The notes under the pieces are model-generated. The model had not been told where the DNA came from, did no database searches, and saw nothing but the letters and a program-made list of their open reading frames with translations. 36,573 nucleotides of DNA from Ruminococcus sp. UBA1394. Its GTDB lineage: Bacteria > Bacillota > Clostridia > Oscillospirales > Ruminococcaceae. The stretch spans positions 1 to 36,573 of the forward strand of contig DBQM01000021.1 of the NCBI GenBank assembly GCA_002305725.1. The letters run 5' to 3'. The translations under genes and the position numbers were made by a program. Below are positions 1 through 7,925 of the stretch, piece after piece (the stretch's first letter is position 1; every line of letters starts with the position of its first letter).

Positions 1-14
1 GCAAGCAGATGTGC

Positions 15-187
15 GGCAAAGGCGACAGCCGCTAATTGTGCGGTGTTGCCTAAAACTAACGGGCGACCAATGGTCGCCCCTACAAATAACCCCATTTTAC
101 GCTATCGTAGGGGGCGAGAATTGCTCACCCGAATACTTGAAAATGAACTTTTCTACAGTCTGAAGGACATCCATGTGGACGTCCCCT
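15..187. repeat. Composite REP-like palindrome cluster, copy R1
   Basis: Four short palindromes lie in a row with no gene. An imperfect hairpin at 15-50 is built around a GCTAAT core. GGGCGACC/GGTCGCCC is at 61-79, GGGCGAG/CTCACCC at 112-130, and a GGAC/GTCC-type palindrome at about 164-187. The spacer between the last two (CGAATACTTGAAAATGAA...) recurs at 7880-7905 and, inverted, at 5122-5155. It sits just past the stop of the ABC ATPase gene, so it forms the 3' end of that operon. No U-tract follows the hairpins, so a terminator role is not evident. Confidence 0.8.
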
Positions 188-191
188 CTAA

Positions 192-917
192 TCACTTCTT
201 CTTCGCATTATACTTTTCAAATGCCTCTTTGACATCACCGTCAAAAGCAATTTTTCCGCCGTTCAGGTAAATCGCCCTGCTGCACGTTTCATTCATACTC
301 GCCATAGAGTGACTTACGAAAAGAACCGTTATTCCGGAATTTCTGAGCTCCTTTATTTTTCCCTCACATTTTTTTCTGAATTCAGCGTCGCCTACGCTTA
401 ACGCCTCGTCTATTACAAGAATATCCGGACGGATATTTATATTGATGGAAAATCCCAGACGCATTTTCATACCGCTTGAATAGGTCCTTACAGGCTGGTC
501 GATATACTCTCCCAGTGCCGCAAACTCTATGATATTCTGCTCAATCTCGGCAATTTCCGATTTTTCAAGTCCCAGCAGATAGCATTTGAGATATATATTT
601 TCACGCCCCGTCATATCAGCAGAAAATCCGGCTGTAAGCTCCAGGAGTGCGGCAACCTTTCCCTTTACAGATATATTTCCCGAAGTCGGAAAGGAAACGC
701 CTGTTATCATCTTTAAAAGTGTTGATTTTCCGGCACCGTTCCTGCCGATTATACCCACAGATTCTCCCTCTTTTATTTCAAAGGAAATATCATCTATGAC
801 TTTATGTTTTTTTACGTTTTTATTGTTGTTGAAAATCGCTCTGAATCTTTCCCGTCCGCTTTTGTAAAGAAAATATTCCTTGCTAACGTTTTCAAACTTT
901 ATAACAGTATTACTCAT
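192..917 (-). CDS. Polysaccharide/teichoic acid export ABC transporter, ATP-binding protein (TagH/Wzt type)
   Basis: This 241-residue ATPase would power export of a lipid-linked surface polymer across the membrane together with the permease encoded just upstream. A complete nucleotide-binding domain is visible: Walker A GRNGAGKST near residue 58, signature YSSGMKMRLG near 145, Walker B ILVIDEALSVGD near 165, and the switch histidine in FVSHSM near 203. The protein stops soon after the domain, so it lacks the long C-terminal extension of Bacillus TagH and the carbohydrate-binding domain of some Wzt proteins. The ATG is preceded by AGAGGAG at good spacing. It lies 16 bp downstream of the permease gene, as the last gene of the operon. 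The family is clear; the exact polymer is inferred from the glycerophosphotransferase neighbours. Confidence 0.93.
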   Translation of the reverse strand: MSNTVIKFENVSKEYFLYKSGRERFRAIFNNNKNVKKHKVIDDISFEIKEGESVGIIGRNGAGKSTLLKMITGVSFPTSGNISVKGKVAALLELTAGFSADMTGRENIYLKCYLLGLEKSEIAEIEQNIIEFAALGEYIDQPVRTYSSGMKMRLGFSININIRPDILVIDEALSVGDAEFRKKCEGKIKELRNSGITVLFVSHSMASMNETCSRAIYLNGGKIAFDGDVKEAFEKYNAKKK

Positions 918-933
918 TTATCTGTTCTCCTCT

Positions 934-1767
934 TTAAAGCACGTCCGGAAGTATTTTTCTGAGCTTTTTGTAGTAATGCGAACCAACAAGTATTATCAGA
1001 ATAAATTCCGCAAAGAATACTATGGTTTCGGTGGTGTAATTGCTGTCGAAAATAAATGTTTCATAGAGGAAACTTTTTCTGTAGCCGTTGATGAAATAGT
1101 TTATCGGATTGAAATACATCAGCGTTTTCAGATACTTGTTGCTGACATCATATGTGTCCCAGAAAATGCCCGACAGCCAGAAAAGTCCTGTCATAATTGA
1201 ATTAATAAGGTTTTCAAAGTCCTTGCTGAAACCGCTCAGCGGAGCAGTCGCCCATGAAAGCACAAGGAAAAACAGGAACATCATCGGCATATAGTAAAAA
1301 ATCTGGAGATTGTAAACTGAAGGACCGTAACCCATACACAACAGCACTACATACATTATAACGCACATTCCTGCGTGTATTATAAGAGAAGAAAGCGCTG
1401 TGAACGTCATGATGTTTGAAACGGGAAAAGAAAGCTTTGTCACAAACTGGCTGTTTATCCTTATTGAACGTGAACCGCCGATTATTTCCTCGCTGATAAA
1501 AAACCACGGAATATATCCCGAAAGCATGAAGACGAATCTCGGATAACCGCTGACCATGCCCGAATGCTTTATTCCGACTGAAAACGCAAACCACAGTATA
1601 AAAAGCGTAAAGCTTGGCTTGATAAGCGCCCACAGCGGCCCCATTACAGCGCCCTTATACTTTTTGATAAGGTCGTTTACCGCAAGCATCCAGATTTTTT
1701 TCCATTGTCCCCTGTGCTCCGAAATAATTTCCGCAGCGCCGAATTTTTCTTTAAGCTTATCTGTCAT
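934..1767 (-). CDS. ABC-2 type polysaccharide/teichoic acid export permease (TagG/Wzm type)
   Basis: A 277-residue integral membrane protein of the ABC-2 exporter family, partner of the ATPase encoded next. An amphipathic N-terminus with the family-typical QLKDLWKIWMLAVNDLIKKYKGA-like stretch (here residues about 20-40, ending DLIKKYKGAVMGPLW) precedes about six hydrophobic segments. The C-terminal half has the family-like YFNPINYFINGYR segment before the last membrane span. Its start overlaps the end of the upstream glycerophosphotransferase gene by four bases (1764-1767), indicating translational coupling. It would form the channel that flips or exports a teichoic-acid-like polymer. Polymer identity is inferred from the operon and not from the permease itself. 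Confidence 0.92.
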   Translation of the reverse strand: MTDKLKEKFGAAEIISEHRGQWKKIWMLAVNDLIKKYKGAVMGPLWALIKPSFTLFILWFAFSVGIKHSGMVSGYPRFVFMLSGYIPWFFISEEIIGGSRSIRINSQFVTKLSFPVSNIMTFTALSSLIIHAGMCVIMYVVLLCMGYGPSVYNLQIFYYMPMMFLFFLVLSWATAPLSGFSKDFENLINSIMTGLFWLSGIFWDTYDVSNKYLKTLMYFNPINYFINGYRKSFLYETFIFDSNYTTETIVFFAEFILIILVGSHYYKKLRKILPDVL

Positions 1768-3026
1768 ATTTCATCATCTCCGCATCTGAATATCTCTCCT
1801 GCAACTCTCTCTGCACAGTCTGCGCTGTCAAGAGGGCTGAATTTTTTTCTGAAAGCCTCCATAGCGGCTTTGTATTGAAGCAAGCCGTCACCGCCGTTTC
1901 GCATATCCTCAAGGACGCTGTTTAAGCAGGCCTCAAGCTTTGGCTGGGTCTGCGCAGTAAATCCAGGCAGCATGGCAGTACCGAAATAGAAGTCACGCAT
2001 TTTCGTCATGTATTCGCTTACATCGTAAAGATAAAACAAAATCGGACGGTTTAAGTTGGCGTAATCAAAAAACACGCTTGAATAATCGGTTACAAGGATA
2101 TCGCTTATAATGTAAAGGTCGTTTATGTCGTCATAGTCAGAGGCGTTAAGCACATAGCCGCTGAATTTTTCAAAGTCAAACCTGTCCGCAATAAAATAAT
2201 GGGCACGGAAAAGTATGACAAAATCATCTCCGCAGTTTTGCCGCAGACTTTCAAAGTCCAGCGCAAGCTTCAGCTTATATCCCTCACCGCCGTACTGATT
2301 GTCACGGAACGTAGGGCAATAGAGAATGACCTTTTTATTTTCCGGTATTCCGAAATGCGCTTTTATTCCCCTTACCTTTTCATCATCAAAGGTAAAAAGT
2401 GCATCATTTCTGGGATACCCTTTTTCGATTATGATATTTTCCTTTCCAATGGATTTAAGATTGAAAGCGGAAACAAGCTTTTCAGTACAGAAAGGCGACG
2501 GAGAAAGCATTAATGAAATCTTCTTTGCCTCGTTTGTGTACTCACTGTAAATCTCCTCTGTGGTAGATGTGGCATTTCCTGCCGCCTCAATGTCACAGCC
2601 TATCTTCTTGAACGGCGTACCGTGCCAGCACTGCACATACCTCTGTCCCTCTGCCGGCGTTATAAAGTCACGCAGCCTTGAATTGACTATCCATGTACCA
2701 GCCTTTGCGTAATACTTAAACGACTCCGCCGAATCGAATTTAACAAGTGTCGTGTTTTCGGGGAACTCACCGTGTGCCTTTAAATCTCTGAAAACCCACA
2801 CATAGCGGTAATCCTTAAACTCCGGCGACTTCTGCATATACTCATAAATCGCCTTTGGACTGCATGAATACCCTCTCCCCTGGAACGACTCAAAAAGCAC
2901 AAGCTTCGGGTCCGGCTTTTCCTTTTTTGAAACTTTCTCAAAGGTTTCAGCTTTGTTTTTAAGGTAAAGCTTTTTCAGTACGCTCTTTAAAAAAGGTATT
3001 TCCTTGATTTTTTCCTTTATACTCAT
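1764..3026 (-). CDS. CDP-glycerol glycerophosphotransferase family protein (TagF-like)
   Basis: A 420-residue protein with the Glyphos_transf (TagB/TagF) fold, a membrane-associated GT-B transferase that moves polyol-phosphate from a CDP-activated donor to a growing wall polymer. Diagnostic motifs in order are VNSRLRDF and QCWHGTPFKKIG (about residues 114-142), KGYPRND (about 204), YCPTFRDN (about 236) and VTDYSSVFFDYANLNRPILFYLYD (about 315-338). The short basic N-terminus fits peripheral membrane attachment. It overlaps both neighbours by four bases. Compared with TagF of Bacillus (over 700 residues) it lacks the extra N-terminal domain, so it may be a primase or a ribitol/glycerol variant; the donor cannot be told from sequence. 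Confidence 0.9.
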   Translation of the reverse strand: MSIKEKIKEIPFLKSVLKKLYLKNKAETFEKVSKKEKPDPKLVLFESFQGRGYSCSPKAIYEYMQKSPEFKDYRYVWVFRDLKAHGEFPENTTLVKFDSAESFKYYAKAGTWIVNSRLRDFITPAEGQRYVQCWHGTPFKKIGCDIEAAGNATSTTEEIYSEYTNEAKKISLMLSPSPFCTEKLVSAFNLKSIGKENIIIEKGYPRNDALFTFDDEKVRGIKAHFGIPENKKVILYCPTFRDNQYGGEGYKLKLALDFESLRQNCGDDFVILFRAHYFIADRFDFEKFSGYVLNASDYDDINDLYIISDILVTDYSSVFFDYANLNRPILFYLYDVSEYMTKMRDFYFGTAMLPGFTAQTQPKLEACLNSVLEDMRNGGDGLLQYKAAMEAFRKKFSPLDSADCAERVAGEIFRCGDDEI

Positions 3027-4135
3027 TTCTGTTTCCTTATTCCCAGAGTTTCGACAGCCCTGCGGCAGTTTTCGCCGTCACCAAATCTGTTGAAAAGACT
3101 GTTCAGTTCTTTCCTCTTTTCCTTAAAGCTGTCCTTTCCCTCAAAAACCGACTTTACAAATTCGAGCATTTTGCCGCCGTCGGAGAATACCTCTCCGGGC
3201 ATATAGTCAGACGGGTTTTCAAAGGTGAACCCACGCTCGCTGCCGTATTTTTCAATATCCTTTACCGCAAAACCAACAGGGCGGTCAAGCAGTAAATAAT
3301 CAAAATAAACAGACGAATAGTCTGTGATAAGACAGTCCGCACGTCCAAGCAGAGTGTAGAGGTTGAAATTTTCCCTCTCAAACTGCCGCTGGGTCATTAT
3401 CTTTATATTTTCAAAGCCGGAATACTGCGAAATATCTGCCTCTGAAAGCGGGTGCAGCTTTACGAGTACCCTCCAGCCGTATTCTGCGCACATTGAGTCG
3501 AGCTGCTGAAACTGTTCCTGTGTCAGAATATCAAGCTCATCAGAGAAACCTTCTCTGAAAGTCGGCAGCCACAAAAGCAGTTTTCCGCCGTTTACGGAAT
3601 CCGACGCACTTCTTATCATCTCGTCAGTCCTCGGCTGACCACATATTGCAATCTGACTGTCATCACAGCTGAAGCTGTCTTTCATTATACCACGAAAGAA
3701 CTCAGAAGTACATAAAATGTATGTAAAATAGTTGTAATCTGTCTTTTCAAAGCCGGAAACCATGTTTCCGACACGTTTCAGCGGCATACCGTGCCACAGA
3801 TTGAACACAGCCTGTCCACGCCTTGGTTTTACTGGATATTTGCCGAAACAGTAAAAGGCATAGCGGCAGGTAAAAAAGCTGAAAAGTCCCCGGATATTGC
3901 TGACAAACCGGACGTTTTTCTGCGCCGTCTGATGTTTATAGTCATTCAGACTGCAAATGATTTTATATTCCTCGTTATAGCCGTTTTCAATAAGATAATC
4001 GTAAACTGCCCTTACATTGTCACGGAATCCGAGATTGGAGTAAAGGAAAATCTTCCTGTCGTTTTTAGGGACAATACTGTTTATGACATTCAGAAAAGAC
4101 CACAGTTTTCTGGGAGCAGATTTCAGTATGCTCAT
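3023..4135 (-). CDS. CDP-glycerol glycerophosphotransferase family protein (TagB-like)
   Basis: A second member of the Glyphos_transf family, 370 residues from the chosen start. Family motifs are FNLWHGMPLKRVG, CGQPRTDEM, LWLPTFREG and CLITDYSSVYFDYLLLDRPVGFAV, the last being the donor-site signature. The frame is open further upstream to 4222, but the ATG at 4135 (protein begins MSILKSAPRKLW) overlaps the stop of the preceding GT2 gene as ATGA, matching the four-base overlaps elsewhere in this operon; the upstream extension is Arg/Cys-rich and unlike the family. Two paralogous transferases in tandem suggest a primer-adding and a polymerising step. Which one primes is not determinable here. 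Confidence 0.9.
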   Translation of the reverse strand: MSILKSAPRKLWSFLNVINSIVPKNDRKIFLYSNLGFRDNVRAVYDYLIENGYNEEYKIICSLNDYKHQTAQKNVRFVSNIRGLFSFFTCRYAFYCFGKYPVKPRRGQAVFNLWHGMPLKRVGNMVSGFEKTDYNYFTYILCTSEFFRGIMKDSFSCDDSQIAICGQPRTDEMIRSASDSVNGGKLLLWLPTFREGFSDELDILTQEQFQQLDSMCAEYGWRVLVKLHPLSEADISQYSGFENIKIMTQRQFERENFNLYTLLGRADCLITDYSSVYFDYLLLDRPVGFAVKDIEKYGSERGFTFENPSDYMPGEVFSDGGKMLEFVKSVFEGKDSFKEKRKELNSLFNRFGDGENCRRAVETLGIRKQK

Positions 4136-4959
4136 TTTTCTACCGTCTTTCTCAGAAATTTTGAATAGATGAATATGCGCATACGGTTTGGCACAAGTCC
4201 TACGGCAATATGGGCGGCGCAAGCGTAAATAAAGTCGAAAAAGCCGCAGTAGCCCTCTTTTAACATTCTTTTGCGGAATTTAAGAGCAGCTAAGGTGTAC
4301 TGGAAGCCGCCTCTCCTGCCGTACATTCCTTTTCCGGCACGCATATAGACAAGCGGCTGTCTGATATTATACGCCTTACAGCCCCGCCTTAACATTCTGA
4401 GCCAGAGGTAGTAGTCCTCAAACCAGTGACACTCCATGTAGCCGCCCGCCATATACACCTGCTGCTTGCGGAAGGCTGTACAGGGATGATTGAAAGGATT
4501 GCGGCGCTTTGCGTAGTTTTTTATCCGTGCGGACGTTTTGGGCAGTTCCTTGTATGCAAGGATATCGTCAGTACTCTTGTCAAATTCTGCGACCGTTCCG
4601 CTTACGATGTCTGCATTCTTTTCTCTGAAAGCGTCCAGCTGAAGCTTCATGCGGTCGGGGAAAGCGATGTCGTCGCTGTCCATTCGTGCGACAATATCGT
4701 TTTTGCAGTAGTTAAGACCCGTTTCCAGCGCAGCGGCAAGTCCCTTGTTCTTTTCGCAGTAAATAACATTTATATAAGGGTATTTCTCCCTGAATTCATC
4801 TATGACCAGATAGAGAGCGGAGGTAAGCTGACCATCGCAGACGATTACGAAATCGTTCGGTTCAACAGTCTGTTCAACCATGCTTTTTATACTTTCACGA
4901 AGATTTTCCGGCTTTTCCTTTGCATATACGGACATAAGCACAGAATATTCATTAGGCAT
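4132..4959 (-). CDS. Glycosyltransferase family 2 protein
   Basis: First gene of the surface-polymer operon, 275 residues. The N-terminal GT-A domain shows YSVLMSVYAKEKPENLRESI, then a DFVIVCDG strand, CEKNKGLAAALETGL and the metal-binding DSDD motif (ARMDSDDIAFPDR, about residue 91). A later conserved acidic site (HWFEDYYLWLRML, about 178) matches the ED base of the family. It probably adds a linkage or side-chain sugar to the polymer carried by the downstream transferases and exporter. An AAAGGAG ribosome site lies about 10 nt upstream of the ATG. It is followed by the TagB-like gene with a four-base overlap. The sugar donor is unknown. Confidence 0.92.
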   Translation of the reverse strand: MPNEYSVLMSVYAKEKPENLRESIKSMVEQTVEPNDFVIVCDGQLTSALYLVIDEFREKYPYINVIYCEKNKGLAAALETGLNYCKNDIVARMDSDDIAFPDRMKLQLDAFREKNADIVSGTVAEFDKSTDDILAYKELPKTSARIKNYAKRRNPFNHPCTAFRKQQVYMAGGYMECHWFEDYYLWLRMLRRGCKAYNIRQPLVYMRAGKGMYGRRGGFQYTLAALKFRKRMLKEGYCGFFDFIYACAAHIAVGLVPNRMRIFIYSKFLRKTVEK

Positions 4960-4994
4960 ACAATTCGCTCTCCTTTGATAAGTAATACCCTATT

Positions 4995-5023
4995 AGTATA
5001 CCCTTTTGAAACGATAATGTCAA
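4995..5023 (-). promoter_or_regulatory. Sigma-A-type promoter of the surface-polymer operon
   Basis: On the minus strand TTGACA (5018-5023) and TATACT (4995-5000) are separated by 17 bp, about 36 bp before the GT2 start codon. This is a near-consensus vegetative promoter and indicates constitutive housekeeping expression of the five-gene operon. Confidence 0.85.
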
Positions 5024-5100
5024 GAAAATGATAAATCTTTGTAAAACGTAACACGAAATATATAAATTTACAGAGATAGTTTACCCTTTTTAAACAATCA

Positions 5101-5273
5101 GGGGACGCATAGGCGTCCCCGCAGACTGTCAAAAAAAGTTTATTTTCAAGTATTCGGGCGAGCAATGCCCGCCCCTACGACAGCGTAAAATGTAAGATTA
5201 TTTGTAGGGGCGACCATTGGTCGCCCGTTATTTCAGGTTTTGTCAACAAACTGAAGGGACGCTTCTGCGTCCC
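5101..5273. repeat. Composite REP-like palindrome cluster, copy R2
   Basis: The palindromes GGGGACGC/GCGTCCCC (5101-5120), GGGCGAG/CCCGCCC (5156-5174), GGGCGACC/GGTCGCCC (5208-5226) and GGGACGC/GCGTCCC (5256-5273) form one cluster. The order and the 5122-5155 spacer are those of R1 read on the other strand, so R1 and R2 are inverted copies enclosing the surface-polymer operon. The rest of the 4960-5355 gap contains only the operon promoter. Confidence 0.8.
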
Positions 5274-5355
5274 TTAAATTCATCTTAAACAAGTCAACAT
5301 CATACCGAATAATCGTCATGATTATCTCTTGAAAAACATAACTGTTGCTGTTATA

Positions 5356-6228
5356 CTATTCCTTGCTGAAAGAATCCTTATTTTCAGCGGCTGCACGCTT
5401 TCGTGCCTCTCCCGGACTGCATCCGTACTGCTCCTTGAACTTCTTTACAAAGAGCTTGTAATTATGGCAGAAGCCGTTTTTGTCGGCAATACTTCCGATA
5501 GTGTAGTCTGTGGTAAGTATATCATGATAAACGTGCTCCAGGCGGACTGCGAAAACATAGTCCATAAAGGTCATGCCCATATATTTTCTGAAAAATCTTG
5601 CGAAATATTCTCTGTTCAGAGCTATTGTTTCAGCAGCGTCGTTTAATGTGATATTTTCAGCATAGTGCTGATTGGCAAACTGGATAACAACTCCCAGCCG
5701 CTGAATATTTCTGTCAGTTTTCTTTTTCAGCGTCGGGTCTGCCGCAGACTTGAAATTCATCACAAGCTTATAAAGCAGTCCATAGAAAATGGAGTTGAAA
5801 AGCGGAAGAAAACCGTCACTCCTCGGCGCTTCATAAAGCTGTCTGAGTTTTTCAAGGTCGTCCTTTATAAGCTGTAATTTGTCATTGCAGCTTTCCGGCG
5901 AAGGACAGACACATTTGAATGTTATCAGGTCAAAATCCGGAATATTCCTCTTGAGAATATCAAACGGTATCTGGAGCAGCATATGCCTGCTCTTTTCACG
6001 GCATACCACAGAATGAATTGTCTTTGAATTGACAACAACAAATCCTCCCGGCAGCAGAACACATTCCCTGCCGCCTATATTCATCGTGATTTTGCCGGAA
6101 AGAAGATAGACTATTTCAAGCCCGTTGTGCCAGTGCTTGGAATTGAAGAAGCCGTCCGTATCGTATATGACATATTTCATACCGGTTTCTGTCTGGTAAT
6201 GAATTTGTTCATGACTGTAATTTTCCAT
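5356..6228 (-). CDS. AraC-family transcriptional regulator with N-terminal cupin domain
   Basis: A 290-residue regulator. The N-terminal half reads as an AraC-type cupin sensor (HWHNGLEIVYLLSGKITMNIGG, about residues 33-54, then a VLLPGGFVVVNSKTIHSV strand pair). The C-terminal half (about 170-275) is a double helix-turn-helix with LNREYFARFFRKYMGMTFMDYV and the family signature region IGSIADKNGFCHNYKLFVKKFKEQYGCSPGEAR. GGAGGG precedes the ATG. It is transcribed away from a MATE exporter gene across 147 bp, so control of that exporter is likely but inferred. The tail of 15-20 charged residues is unremarkable. The inducer is unknown. Confidence 0.93.
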   Translation of the reverse strand: MENYSHEQIHYQTETGMKYVIYDTDGFFNSKHWHNGLEIVYLLSGKITMNIGGRECVLLPGGFVVVNSKTIHSVVCREKSRHMLLQIPFDILKRNIPDFDLITFKCVCPSPESCNDKLQLIKDDLEKLRQLYEAPRSDGFLPLFNSIFYGLLYKLVMNFKSAADPTLKKKTDRNIQRLGVVIQFANQHYAENITLNDAAETIALNREYFARFFRKYMGMTFMDYVFAVRLEHVYHDILTTDYTIGSIADKNGFCHNYKLFVKKFKEQYGCSPGEARKRAAAENKDSFSKE

Positions 6229-6310
6229 AATGCATAATCCCTCCGAAATTACAGAAATGCAACCTATAATTTAATCGCTCTTTATATTTTAACATATCTT
6301 TTAAAAAAAT

Positions 6311-6355
6311 GCAATACCCTAAGTTAACAACCGCTAATCATACTGTGGTATTGCC
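6311..6355. repeat. Stand-alone GCTAAT-core hairpin between regulator and exporter genes
   Basis: GCAATACC (6311-6318) and GGTATTGC (6347-6354) form an 8-bp inverted repeat with a 28-nt loop carrying ACCGCTAATC. The same core occurs next to REP palindromes at 15-50 and about 15926-15962, so this is probably a member of the repeat family, though its place in a divergent promoter region also fits an operator. Confidence 0.5.
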
Positions 6356-6375
6356 TGAAGAAAGGATGATAAGCC

Positions 6376-7758
6376 ATGTCAATGACAAAAGAAATGACCG
6401 CAGGAAAACCTTACAGACTCATTTTAAGCTTTGCCGTACCAATGATAATCGGCAACATTTTTCAGCAGCTTTACAACATGGTAGATACTGTTATCGTCGG
6501 CAAGTATGTGGGCGTCAACGCTCTTGCCGGGGTCGGCTCAACGGGTGCGATAAACTTTCTGGTTATCGGCTTTGCCCTTGGCGTGTGCAGCGGATTTTCA
6601 ATCATGATTGCCCAGCGTTTCGGCGCAGGTGACTACTCCGAAATGCGAAAATACATATCCCATTCAATATATCTGTGCATAGCAGTCGCAGTTATCCTTA
6701 CAACAGGCACAATGCTGCTGACAAAGCCTATTCTTACACTCATGAATACGCCCCAGGAGATTTACGATTATGCATACAGATACATTATAATCATATTTGC
6801 CGGAATCTCTGCAACAATGTTTTACAACATACTTTCAAGTATTCTCCGTGCATTAGGCGACAGCAGGACTCCGCTGATATTTCTCGGGGTTTCGTCAGTA
6901 CTGAACGTCGGTCTTGACCTGCTCTGCATTATCGCCTTTGACATGGGCGTTGCCGGCGCTGGTGTTGCAACAGTGGTTTCCCAGGGCGTGTCAGCCGTCC
7001 TCTGCCTGATATACATGAGAAAGAATTACGACATACTCAGATTTGAAAAGGGCGAACTGAAATTTGAACTTCAGAAAGCAGTAAGGCTTATAAGCGTTGG
7101 AATACCAATGGCGCTTCAGTTTTCCATTACTGCGATAGGAAGTATCATTTTACAGAGTGCCGTAAATTCTCTGGGTACTTCGGCAGTTGCGTCGGTTACG
7201 GCTGCGTCAAAGATACAGACAGTTGCCGTAGGACCTATGGAAAGCCTTGGAATAACAATGGCTACCTACTGCGGACAGAACAGGGGTGCCGGAAAATACA
7301 CAAGAATCCGTGTGGGTATACGTCAGAGCCTTATTATGTCCATGATTTACTGCGTTACTGCTGCCGTTGTACTGTCGTTCCTGGGCGGTGCAATAACAAC
7401 GCTGTTCGTTTCCTCAGAACAGACTTCTCCGGAAGAACTGAAAGAGATAATCGGTCTTTCCGTAAAATATTTAAGGCTCAACGCTGTGTTCTATCCGGTT
7501 TTAGGAGTACTGTTTATCCTGAGAAACGCTTTGCAGGGCATGGGTTACAGCGTTCTGCCGATGATGGCAGGAGTAAGTGAGCTTGCGGCAAGAACCCTTG
7601 TTGTGTTTGGATTTGTTTCTTCATACGGCTACATGGCGGCCTGCCTTGCAAGTCCTGTCGCATGGATATTTGCAGATGTACTGCTTGTTTCCGTTTACTT
7701 CTTAAAAATGAGGTCGCTCAGAAATGAGCTTGTTTTTCATAAAAGGGCAACAGCGTAA
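6376..7758 (+). CDS. MATE family efflux transporter
   Basis: A 460-residue polytopic membrane protein with about 12 hydrophobic spans, typical of MATE Na+ or H+ coupled exporters. The opening GKPYRLILSFAVPMIIGNIFQQLYNMVDTVIVGKYVG is the classic start of bacterial MatE domains, and the second half repeats the fold (ISVGIPMALQFSITAIGSIILQSAVNSLG, about residue 240; RNALQGMGYS, about 385). GAAAGGATG lies just before the ATG at 6376. A second in-frame ATG two codons later is possible. It is monocistronic and followed by a hairpin terminator. The divergent AraC-type gene is its likely regulator. Substrate is not predictable. Confidence 0.95.
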   Translation: MSMTKEMTAGKPYRLILSFAVPMIIGNIFQQLYNMVDTVIVGKYVGVNALAGVGSTGAINFLVIGFALGVCSGFSIMIAQRFGAGDYSEMRKYISHSIYLCIAVAVILTTGTMLLTKPILTLMNTPQEIYDYAYRYIIIIFAGISATMFYNILSSILRALGDSRTPLIFLGVSSVLNVGLDLLCIIAFDMGVAGAGVATVVSQGVSAVLCLIYMRKNYDILRFEKGELKFELQKAVRLISVGIPMALQFSITAIGSIILQSAVNSLGTSAVASVTAASKIQTVAVGPMESLGITMATYCGQNRGAGKYTRIRVGIRQSLIMSMIYCVTAAVVLSFLGGAITTLFVSSEQTSPEELKEIIGLSVKYLRLNAVFYPVLGVLFILRNALQGMGYSVLPMMAGVSELAARTLVVFGFVSSYGYMAACLASPVAWIFADVLLVSVYFLKMRSLRNELVFHKRATA

Positions 7759-7763
7759 AAATT

Positions 7764-7800
7764 ATCTCCGGATTTTTAAGTCCGGAGATTCTCTTTGTAT
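7764..7800 (+). terminator. Intrinsic terminator after the MATE gene
   Basis: ATCTCCGGA (7764-7772) pairs with TCCGGAGAT (7781-7789) around an 8-nt loop and is followed by TCTCTTTGT. The tail is only moderately U-rich. Confidence 0.65.
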
Positions 7801-7808
7801 AAAATAAC

Positions 7809-7905
7809 GGGCGACCAATGGTCGCCCCTACATATAAACCAATTTTTCACGCTTTTGTAGGGGCGAGCATTGCTCGCCCGAATACCTGAAAATGAATTTT
7901 TTCTA
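7809..7905. repeat. REP-like palindrome pair, copy R3
   Basis: GGGCGACC/GGTCGCCC occurs at 7809-7827 and GGGCGAG/CTCGCCC at 7861-7879. They are followed by the same CGAATACCTGAAAATGAA spacer seen in R1. The cluster fills the gap between the convergent MATE and prfC genes. Confidence 0.8.
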
Positions 7906-7925
7906 CTAAATATTCCGCCAGACTT

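Noticed and set aside
4426..5031. 201-residue open frame on the plus strand
   Set aside because: It is antisense to the GT2 gene and its promoter; the GT2 frame has clear motifs.
61..7905. Repeated palindromes considered as a CRISPR array
   Set aside because: Units are dispersed over kilobases, are palindromes of 19 bp without regular spacers, and no cas gene is present.
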